DNA of 64,000 bases from Scolanthus callimorphus (taxonomy: Eukaryota; Cnidaria; Anthozoa; Actiniaria; Edwardsiidae), in contig CM066922.1 of assembly GCA_033964015.1 (NCBI GenBank), positions 1,566,856-1,630,855 on the forward strand, written 5' to 3'. The notes below the pieces were generated by a model that was not told the origin of the DNA, made no database searches, and saw only the letters and a program-made list of their open reading frames with translations. The position numbers were made by a program, and so were the translations under genes. Shown here one piece after another: positions 55,601 through 64,000 of the stretch. Numbering within the stretch: the first letter of the stretch is position 1; each line of letters opens with the position of its first letter.

Positions 55601-57419
55601 GAGTTGAATTTCGCAAATACAAGAGTATTATTTTTTTTAAGAAAAGATGAAAGTAATAAGAATGTAAAACATACCAAAAATTTGATCTGCTTCTGTAAAC
55701 AGGTGTAAATAGGTCTGGATCCACGCCTGTGTAACAAACATCACCCCATAACATTGATTCAAGCTCAGCTGTAGCTAACAGATCGTTATGGGTCATAGCT
55801 TCTAAATGAGCCATGGAAATTATTATGTTTGACCGATCCTCATCCCCTGTTCCTCTTGTCACGTCATTGCTGCTGGGATAATTAAATCTACTGAAAAAGA
55901 AGCTTGAAGAAAATAGAAAGCTTCATAAATGCTCTTCAAATGTAATTATGTTTTGATTGATTTTTTTGTTAGAGAAAGATCAAGGACAAACTTTTTTGCT
56001 CAAACAAGGAAGAGGCTGCAAGATCTTAATCCCATAAAATATTCAAGTAAGCCACAGCTTCACAGGGATCTACGTGTGTTAGCAGCTGCATGTAATCATA
56101 AAGTTCCTTCAGATAATACAGATCTGGAAATGACCACTAGGAACTATCAAAACAAAGTATGTGTAAACAGCCCATTTCCACTCATGCATCAAGGAGTTTC
56201 TAGTACTTCAGGCCTTCCACACTACATGATGCACCCCTCAAGACCAAATCTTCCTCAATGCCAGCCATCCTTCATCAACAATAAAACCAATGGTCCTCAA
56301 AGCAGACCTTCTATTGGTAGTATGTACAATATGAGCCCTGGTAACCCACAGATCCAACCTTCTAACATTTTTAGTCTGAGCCCAAACCCACAAAGCCGAC
56401 CTTATAACAGGCTAAATGCAAGCCCTAACTCACAGAACCACCCTTACAAGAGCTTTAATGTCAGCCCTTACCCACATAGGAGACCTTTCAACAGGCTTCA
56501 TGTGAACCCTTGCCAACAGAACCAACCTTATAACATGTTGAATATTAGCCCTAACTCACAGAGCCCACCTTATAACAGGATTGATGTGAGCCCCTACCCA
56601 AAGATCCAGCCATTTAAAAGGTTTGATGTGAGCCCTGACCAACAGAACCAACCTCATAAAAGGTTTTACGTGAGCCCCGACCCACAGAGCCGACCTTATA
56701 ACAGGTTTGACATGAGCCCTGACCCACAGAGTCGACCCTATAGGAGGTTTGGCACAAGCCCTGACCCACAGAGCCGATCCTATAACAGGTTTGGCACGCG
56801 CCCTGGCCCACAGAGCCGACCTTATAACAGGTTTGACATGAGCCCTGACCCACAGAGCCAACCTTATAAAAGGTTTGATGTGAGCCCGAACCCACAGACC
56901 CGACCTTATAACAGGATTAATGTGAGCTCTGACCCACGGTGCCAACCTCATAAAAGGTTTGATTTGATCCCTAATGCAGAGAGCCGACCCTACAACAGGT
57001 TTAAGAGAGGAACAAGGCATACTAATCAAGATCAGTCAAGAAAGAAACTTAGATATGACACCATAACATCCTCTAAGGAAGGTGGCAGAAAGTTCAGGCA
57101 GACACTACCTATTGAAAGTAAGAAGGATTTGTCAGATGATGAAACACAAGATTGTACAGCCTTTGAGAGCCCTGTCAAAACTAGTGATGTTAGTGACACA
57201 GATTCACCTAGTATTCTTGAAGGTGTCAACACAGCACAGGTTCCTGCTTCAAAGACATCAGATGATTTAAAGTCACTTGATGATGATTCCTTCAATTTTG
57301 AAGCTTGGGTAGGTGAGCAGAAAGCTAAATTAAAGGAGTTCTCAGGTGTGTTAAGGCCTGACTTGGGGCTTATATGCGGGCAGAAAAGAATTTTGCCAAT
57401 ATCTCTAATACGAAAATAG
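52650..57419 (+). CDS. Zinc-knuckle protein with sixteen 14-residue repeats (unknown function)
   Basis: Exons by GT/AG: 52650-52676 (MASSHTSSK), 53990-54518, 55399-55475, 55973-57419. Exon 2 opens KCRTVLLEFKGVRKACRIE, then needs a frame change near 54060 to reach HFWEEFIDVEIADIEDHDKI. It ends in a Cys/His cluster (FTCSKCHYKGHRVTTCTQPP, then CRGYFECC and NSHKEHRDD). Exon 3 is a coiled-coil piece. Exon 4 starts FFAQTRKRLQDLNPIKY and LHRDLRVLAAACNHKVP, then sixteen 14-residue Pro/Arg/Asn-rich repeats (56349-57020), an acidic Ser-rich tail, and EAWVGEQKAKLKEF. I recall coral proteins with the same head, knuckle and FF...RL...N-P-KY order, of unknown role. The last residues come from a MITE. The exon 2 frameshift leaves its activity in doubt. 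Confidence 0.65.
53261..53460. mobile_element. MITE family M3 copy
   Basis: TGTGTGGTTCCAGAAAATAT and the inverse ATATTTTCTGGAACCACC. It is in intron 1 of the zinc-knuckle gene. Confidence 0.85.
54826..55008. mobile_element. MITE family M3 copy, left end decayed
   Basis: The right end TATTTTCTGGAACCACACA is intact. The interior has GGAAATTCCAGAGGGGTGGG and a G13 run. A further lone right end (ATATTTTCTGGTACCACACA) ends at about 55187. Confidence 0.8.
56349..57020 (+). repeat. Sixteen in-frame 42-bp coding repeats
   Basis: Exactly 672 bp, 16 units of 42 bp with no indel. Consensus residues are QSRPYNRFDMSPDP. Conserved are P at position 4, R/K before F, and the S-P pair. Units vary by substitution (for example RPYNRLNASPNS, QPHKRFYVSPDP). 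Confidence 0.9.
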
Positions 57420-58034
57420 CTACAACAATGAAACTTTGCATCAGTGTTAATTCTAGTACCAGCAAAATTTTGACAGTTGATGTTTCCATGACAACCAAAT
57501 TAAAGTGGCGTGTACGATATTTATCCATTTTGGGGACAAAACTTAAAATGGGGAACAGAAAACCTCCTCCTATTCTGAAAATACGATGGAATTTTCCTTT
57601 ACTGCATTGATTCCTTCAATAGAGCGTCTTTTAAGGCTGACCACCTTGAAAATTAGTGGAGATAGGAGAGAAACTTGGTTGCTAGGGCAACATTTCTCAC
57701 GATCACGTGACCCTGGACACGATTAAAAAACGCTATGAAATGCAGAAGTCCATGAAGATTACGAATTTAGGGTAAAAAAGTAGGAAAATTGGCAGTTAGT
57801 TTTCCCCGTTTTTGATTGAAAGTAAATTTTAAACGGTACTTACAGATACTATAAAATTGTGTCTCCATAGCAACTAAATGCATGGAACAGTTAAGGTCCG
57901 GGGACGTGTTACTCATACCAAGTTCCATTTCGGTAGCTATTTTGCTAATGTAGTTATTTGCAAAAACAGCTTTTTGCCTTAAGAATCCGCGTATAAGCCC
58001 CACCTCCTTTCAAGTCAGGCCTTAACATGCCTGA
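57341..58034. mobile_element. Inverted-end element that supplies the 3' end of the zinc-knuckle gene
   Basis: CTCAGGTGTGTTAAGGCCTG at the left and the near-inverse CAGGCCTTAACATGCCTGAG at the right. GGGGCTTATATGCGG is mirrored by CCGCGTATAAGCCCC. The host reading frame runs into it and stops at 57419. Confidence 0.75.
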
Positions 58035-58219
58035 GCTTTCCAAAAGTGAGAAGTCAGATTGAGTGCAACATGCTATTTTCTTAACCTTCTTCGTGCATAA
58101 CAAGCTCATGCTGGTACTTGTCTTCCCATTATGTATACTTAGGGTGCCACAATAAGGCAGCCAGGCATTTTAACTTAATTTGCATTTCATATTGTTAGTT
58201 ATGGAAGGACAACTGGACT

Positions 58220-58396
58220 GTGTGATCAAGAAAATACCATACCCCCAACACAGAAGGGTGTTGGGATTTGATCCCAACTTCACCCCTGTGGAATTTCTAA
58301 ACTATTTAAGAAACATCCTGGCCACATTAACCCCCACCCCTTTGGAAACCCCCACACAATCCCTTCCATGAGGGGGTATGGATATTTTATGGAGTC
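58220..58396. mobile_element. MITE family M3 copy, divergent
   Basis: TGTGTGATCAAGAAAATACC and the right GGGGGTATGGATATTTTATG share the family's CCATACCCCC/GGGGGTATGG core. Confidence 0.7.
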
Positions 58397-58402
58397 TTGT
58401 TT

Positions 58403-58926
58403 AGCCAAAGACACTCAAGCATCTCCCCTGGAGTACAATGAGTTGATTCTTTGAATAATTTTGTATCCATTAGGGTATTTGATAATGGAATCGGCTTCAG
58501 AAAAAATCTTTCAATTCGAACTGCGTTTTGGTTTTTGATTGGATAGATGACAGAGGCACTTCCATATGTAGAAAAATCCACATGGAGCCTATTTGCCTAG
58601 TTTGTTACCAATATGGTGACAAGAATACAAGAAACCAGCAGGGTAGACTTTACGAGCCTGGTAAACCTCTCCCCTATTCGTTTAGAGAAGAAATTGTGAA
58701 ACAGTATTATGAGGGACATTCCAAAAAGCATATAGCCTGTGATTTAAGGGGGTTGGCGAGTGGTGTCAGGAAGACAATCATTAAAATCATTTTGAACCAA
58801 AAACACAGTTCAAATTGAAAGACGTTTCCCCAAACCGATTGCATTATTGAATTGCATAATGACTCCAATAATTATTTCAATAATAAATGAACTCATTAGG
58901 GGAGGTGCTTGAGCATCTTTGGCTTT
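58403..58926 (+). mobile_element. Deletion derivative of a paired-domain Tc1/mariner element
   Basis: Inverted ends AGCCAAAGACACTCAAGCAT and the inverse at 58926 (AGCCAAAGATGCTCAAGC), with similarity extending about 150 bp inward (CTTTCAATT, AATCGG). Inside, 58579-58818 encodes only a DNA-binding head: GRLYEPGKPLPYSFREEIVK, YYEGHSKKHIACDL, RKTIIKIIL. This is the paired-like helix-turn-helix that binds Tc1-type ends. No DDE domain is present between the ends. Confidence 0.75.
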
Positions 58927-60778
58927 AAATATTATTTATGTTGGTTCTAAATGCCACATTATTGCTATGACCTTTGCATAGTTGCAGGGTATAGTGTTCA
59001 GTTGCTTAGAAAACAAGTCCTGCTTTGCAAAAAATTCAAAATATGAGGGTATATGGGCGTGGAATGGGAGAAGGGTGGTGGTGGAAGGGGCTTGTTAAAA
59101 CAGAAAAAATTCCATTATATAATTAATTATAATGAACATTATATTGCTTACTTCCCTAAGCACACATTTATAATATTTTTATACTGAAAATGGTTTATAC
59201 CAACAGTACTGTATGTTCTGCTGTGCTTGTGAAAGACCTATTCACCTTTGTTATGCAAATCCCCCGTTTCATATCAATGTTATTTTATCATTTGCTATGT
59301 CTTTAGGAACACTTGAATTCATTTCTCATAGATAAGAAGAAAACATTTAGAAGAGGTAATCTTTTCAAAGGCATGATATTAGCATCACTGGGAAATTTGC
59401 AGACAATGGCGAGTAGGTTTATTGGCTGTCAAATCCCTTGCTTTTGCTAAGGGTGCTGTCATTAATATGGAAAGAGTAAATAATCCTGGAACTCGGCAAA
59501 CACGACACTAGATTTAAAGTACATGTTATTTAGTCCTATTTTTTCACACCTTATTTAGAAATTCCGATTTTTGTGTTTCAATGGAATTTTTTGATCAGCA
59601 TGTAGTTAGGCAGCCAGCATAATTAGTCACCAAAGCAGTGCATTCTTGAGTTGTGTTCTTGGTATTCTGCATAGTACGCTTTAAGTGATTACTCACTGAA
59701 TACACTAGTTTGAACATGTTTGACTGGTTAACTGCTGAGGCGATTGTGTAGCAGTTGAGACACTGTAAATCCAGCCTGTAACTGGTTTGCTTGTTTTGAC
59801 CTTCTTGTACAAGCACACATAATTTATAGCTTATTTTTTGTTGAGATTCTTTAGTAAGTTTCCAGGAGTCATCTGCCTAGAACGAAAGGCCATGTTTTCA
59901 GAATGTTATTTTGTGTTTTCAGGACAGAGCAGTTGGCTGCAATCCAATTAATTGCAGAATAACAATGCAGCATTAAATCATGTTGTGTTGTGAAATAACT
60001 GACAAGTAAAAGAATCAGTTCAAAAGTGATGAAATGAATAAAAGATATTGTGGAGTTGAAATAAAGTGTTTTAATATCACTTTCAAACTGACCATTGGAT
60101 AATATATGCTTAGTGTCCCACTCTGAATGATGGGCGGTACCAGCTACAATGAATGTGCACACTGCATGTCGGTAGTTGTTACATTATATGGTAGATGTGT
60201 TACATCCCATAGGCATTTTTAAGAAAAAAGTGTGTGCACGTTTATAGCTGGAATCATCCATTTAAGCCGTTGGTTTCATTTTTCACCCCTCTTCCTTTTA
60301 TTTTATTTTATGAAAAGCACGGACAATACATGATGAAATGTCTAATTGGTTACAAGCACACTGTATACTTTTATAGTTGTGTGTTAAAGCTACACAGTCT
60401 TGCAAAGCCCCAGGATGGATCCCATATTTTTTTGTCAAGGATGATCATCCTTATCTTTTAGGAGCTAAAATCATGGGTTTTGGTCTCTTTTAGGGGTTAT
60501 CTTGATCTGCATAAATTTAAGGGAGATTAGTATCTTTTAGGGCTCTAACATAGAGAGATGCTACTTGATGACAAGATGATCAAATTAGACAACATTAAAT
60601 GCAGCATTTTATCCAAAGACAGACATTTTAGGATGGGTATCTTTTAGGGTACCGTAAATATAATATTATTATCTATGCCATGCCCTTTTTGGTACCTTTT
60701 AGGGGTGAAACTGAAAATTCTCGACGATCATCCCAAGCAAAAAGTATCGTAAGCTTGTGGGATGGCCACAGGTAATGT
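58927..60778. other. No gene seen
   Basis: AT-rich DNA. CTTTTAGGGGT motifs recur at 60460-60720, with an AAGGATGATCATCCTT palindrome near 60434-60449; no element borders could be fixed. Confidence 0.4.
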
Positions 60779-61065
60779 TTACAGAATATAACCACAATGC
60801 CTAAAATAGTTCACAGAATTAGTTGGTGTGATGTTGTCAAGAGCATCCATTATAGCCATTTCTGTGTATTCCTGTGAGTAGTTCTCATTGTGTCTAAGGC
60901 CCACTTTCATTTGGTGAAAACAGTATTCACAGGTGTTCAGATGTGGCGAATATGGTGGTTGAAACAGTAATTCGACTTCCCTGGTAGCAAGGATTTCTCT
61001 GACTGCTTGTTCAGTGATTCTCCCATGGTGAAAGCCACAGTTATTCATTATTAGCGGAGCTCCTC
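60779..61065 (-). pseudogene. Tc1/mariner transposase, C-terminal fragment
   Basis: The minus strand reads GAPLIMNNCGFHHGRITEQA then LLFQPPYSPHLNTCEYCFHQ and MKVGLRHNE. These are the second and third catalytic blocks of DDE_3 transposases. The second block normally reads D-N (for example MDNCGFHH) but has N-N here, so the catalytic Asp is lost. The Glu of the third block (CEYCF) is present. The N-terminal half is missing: a different repeat starts at about 61051. It may derive from the same family as the paired-type head at 58579. Confidence 0.8.
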
Positions 61066-62787
61066 AGCGGCCGAAGGCCGCAGAGCGGAGCACCATAGGT
61101 ATCGCAGGAAGAATACAATAGCTCGAAGTAGAACTCATGTATATTATCGACTTCATTTTTCAGCGTTCAGCGGTATTCCCATTTGGGTATCGCTGGCGCG
61201 TCCGTGCGTGTCGGCGTGCCCCACCACAGGGAACCCCGGAACCTTAGATCATTTTTCTGCAGGACTCTGTCTGTACCTCCGTACAGAGTATTTTTTTCTT
61301 CTTCTAACTGTTAAAAAAATCGATGACAAGACGAGAAAAATGAAGAGAGAATTTTAATAGAAGACCAGAAAGACGAGCAGAGAGCTAGAAACAGCGACGG
61401 GAAGAAGCCGGGCAAAGCATGAAATGCAAAGTGAACAAACGACACAACGCGCGACGGTTTTCACTCTTCGTCAAAAAGTGAAACGTTTGATCAAGTTGAC
61501 AAAACGATTTTAGTGAATGAAGTCATGATTACGAAAAAAATGTTTGTCGAGGGAAAGAAGCAAACCGGGTAGAGAAGAATACCACAGTACATGTAGAGGG
61601 AAGTCGAAAAAGACGAACAAAGAAAGAGCTAGCGCCTTAGCGCGCGTGAGAAAGACGCAAACAACGACCAGAAACCCATTTTCAAGGTAGGTACTTGAAC
61701 TTTGTAGCTAAAGTATAAAGGGGGCATTCAGTAGTAATCATTTCTTATCTATCACAAACTTTCTTTTGCGGTCTTTCAATCGATTCGCTCGCTACGCTGG
61801 TTTGAAAAAGGAGAAAGTTGAATGCGACGATCGTGCAAGTGGCCGCTCGGGAAATTAGTCGTTTTTACACGCTCGACCATTGGCATTGTGGTTTAAGCTT
61901 TTTTTCTGGATTGCAATCACAATACCGTACTTTCTAATGCTTTAAAAATATATAGTAGAGCTGACAACTGGCGTGGCTGTGTTTATACTTTTGGCGGGGA
62001 GACTGGAGAAAGTCATGTAAGAAAATAACTAGTGTCACGCATAGCAGCCATCTTGAACTCGCGAGTTTGGTCGTCACAGAAGGGCAAAACATCAGTGAAA
62101 GGTTATAATCTCCAAGCCCAAGCGGCTCCTTACTTCAGATTTAGATAATGGTACAATGATTCTTGATTTCCTAATGTATCGATAAGCTATTTATTCTTAA
62201 AATTGAGACATTTTCGGCTTTTCAATTTGGTTCGGGTACAACGATTTTTCAGGAGAGAGAAAGACGGGTTGATTAACGAGCGTCGGACCGATTCTAAACC
62301 TTTCGTGTTTAATTTAATTTTGTAGAAATTCCCAAGATGTATTCCTGGCTGCAGGGGATGCTTCACAGAGTATTTCACATATGACAGGCAAGTGGAGATC
62401 TATATTGGGATAATTATTGCTCTTAATGCACTGGCATTTTTTTTCTCTGTCCGATAGTGTCAGAAGGCATGAACTTAGAAGTGGAAATGTATAAATTTTG
62501 CTCAACATAGATGTTAATTTTGCTCAAAACAGGCACAAGTCATAGTCTATTAGTTACAAAATATTGCTTGAAGTTTTGACAGGCCCCTGAAATAATTTCA
62601 TAACATGGTAATCATCAGGCACTCCTATCATTTTTTCAATAATAATAAACAAATATTGCCTTCCAATAGAAGACTACTTTGTGAGGGTCCCTAAAATGCT
62701 ATGGATCATCTGCATCCCAAAAGCTGGAAATGCATCAGCATTTTGGGAATCCCAAAATTTTTATGAAATTCTCCCTCAATCTTATGC
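61051..62787. other. Repeat-like region without a gene; hairpin at its edge
   Basis: CTCAGCGGCC-GAA-GGCCGCAGAG (61063-61085) is a GC-rich hairpin within GCGGAGCTCC...GCGGAGCACC. The following 1 kb has purine-rich, AGA/GACGA-rich sequence with no open frame of note. Confidence 0.45.
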
Positions 62788-63388
62788 ACCAGTCAATTGA
62801 CAGCCCCACACCCCCCCATTCGCGCATTAGCGGGGTACAAGCGGGGCTTTCGTACAGAATTCACACTACATTACCGCCCTGTTGGTCGGGTGATGCGCTT
62901 TCTTTCACGGCTTCCACACAGTACATCAAGCGGGGAGTCACTCTCTTCCCTGGGACACAAGACAACAGAAACCATCCCGCTTTCTGGGTTGTCTCACCTC
63001 CATATGATCAGCCCCTTACTTCACAAAAGACGTGACAAATACAGATTTTTGTTGTACTTGAATTACACATATTGAATTTTAATCTACACTAGCGAAAGTA
63101 CATGCAAGTAGAAAAATATGGTTTTATTGCGCTTTGCGATCGGCAACGGCTGCATTGAAAACTGGGCACCATTGTCTTTTCAGTGAGTAAAAAATTTTTG
63201 TGTTATTTTTCTAAATTTGTTGGGCAAGGAGCGCATTCACTCTTAATTGTTACCCTGGGGACGGTGCATTCACCTCTCAGATTGTCCCCGCAAACCGAGG
63301 CACCCACTGCCTTTCACTTGCCAAAAAGGTGAATGCCCTGCTAATGCGCGAATGGGGGGGGGGGAATGCGAGGTTGTCAATTGACTGG
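62788..63388. mobile_element. MITE-like element of about 600 bp
   Basis: ACCAGTCAATTGACAGCC with CCCCCCATTCGCGCATTAGC at the left is mirrored as GCTAATGCGCGAATGGGGGG with GTTGTCAATTGACTGGT at the right. Two short overlapping open frames inside lack recognised domains. Confidence 0.9.
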
Positions 63389-63817
63389 TACATTAGTCTC
63401 ATTCAAGGTTGCAGATCTCTTTGTTAATTTGTTGTTACATAATCACTTTTTGTGAATGGAATATACCTTGAATATACTAAAAAATACATCGAAACATGTT
63501 ATTTTTTAGAATAATGTTTGAATAAACAAAATGAATATTATTCATTTTCTTCTGATTGGCATTCTGTCACAACGTTGTTTGGTTATAGTTAGAAGAAAAG
63601 CCATTTGACTGCACTAGGCAAGAGTTTCATTGGCCAGCTCAGATAGTTTGATTGGCAGAACAGCAAAGCCAAAAACAAATTCATGTTTTGAAAATGGTCA
63701 CGATGCAACGGTTTTAGCTGTAATTTTGAATGAACAACAATACAATTGAAAGTTTGAATGAATAATAAAACAATCAATGAATTCAGCTTTGTATGTTATG
63801 GATAATATAACATCTCC

Positions 63818-63861
63818 GGGGTGTTATCCACATCAGCCTTTGCCCCAATGGATAACACCCC
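63818..63861. repeat. Hairpin GGGGTGTTATCCA
   Basis: GGGGTGTTATCCA (63818-63830) and TGGATAACACCCC (63849-63861), a perfect 13-bp stem. Confidence 0.9.
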
Positions 63862-63904
63862 GTCCATCTAATTATCCATATATTAATTATTGCTAAAGCA
63901 TAGT

Positions 63905-64000
63905 GGTTACATCCAAAGTTTATTGTTTATGGTTGATTTGCCATGGTAAATAAGATTGCAGACAATGCTGCTTGCATCAGCATGCGCGCATGCTTCTAAA
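63905..64000. repeat. Edge copy of a repeat seen at 23840-23915
   Basis: GGTTGATTTGCCATGGTAAA through GCGCGCATGCTTCTAAA matches the interior of the M2 element at 23535-24073. Cut by the window end. Confidence 0.75.

Noticed and set aside
56556..57029. Long antisense open frame over the 42-bp coding repeats
   Set aside because: The repeat length is a multiple of three and lacks stops in the reverse frame, so the open antisense frame is a by-product of the sense repeats.

Overview
This is a eukaryotic, almost certainly metazoan, window. It has spliced genes, AT-rich intergenic DNA, non-LTR retrotransposons, large DNA transposons and very many MITEs. The mixture (DUF6589-type transposase plus RecQ helicase, CACTA-type transposase with small exons, paired-domain Tc1, CR1/L2, RTE and L1-like LINEs, and a zinc-knuckle family I associate with corals and anemones) suggests an anthozoan cnidarian. 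That assignment is inference; no rRNA or single-copy marker gene is present.

Layout. 1-3268: minus-strand CR1/L2-type LINE whose ORF2 starts with a signal-like leader ending in a 2A-like HPNPGP motif, next to a three-copy satellite. 4.5-6.8 kb: a MITE, a 153-bp minisatellite and a small zinc-finger exon. 7.8-10.6 kb: broken RTE-type LINE and broken DDE_4-type transposase. 12.1-13.4 kb: the 5' part of an LTR retroelement (leader, primer-binding site, gag). 13.4-19.2 kb: a multi-exon CACTA/tnp2-like transposase on the minus strand. 19.5-35.4 kb: a plus-strand BEN-like gene split by an 11.3-kb decayed transposon (element B, 21979-33256). 36.3-37.1 kb: a MITE nested in a MITE. 37.4-52.4 kb: an L1-like LINE with a 16-bp target duplication, itself split by a 10.8-kb transposon (element A, 37714-48560). 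52.6-57.4 kb: a multi-exon zinc-knuckle gene with sixteen exact-length 14-residue repeats. 57-64 kb: MITEs and two fragments of paired-type Tc1/mariner elements.

The main system is the pair of large transposons A and B. Each carries a multi-exon DUF6589-like DDE transposase and a RecQ-family helicase on opposite strands, transcribed toward each other. Element A has about 65-bp terminal inverted repeats beginning TAGGCTC and a perfect 9-bp target duplication (GCTTTCTCT); removing the element restores the reading frame of the LINE it entered. Helicase motifs I, II, III, V and VI are intact. From memory this architecture matches the AcademH lineage of Academ transposons. Element B is an older relative with frameshifts, a nonsense codon and a helicase lacking its N-terminal half. 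The surviving helicase half sits behind a splice acceptor in the correct phase to be joined to the upstream BEN-like exons, so a host-transposon chimeric transcript is possible.

All coordinates come from reading the sequence by eye. Exon borders are GT/AG matches, and family names rest on recognised motifs, not on a search.
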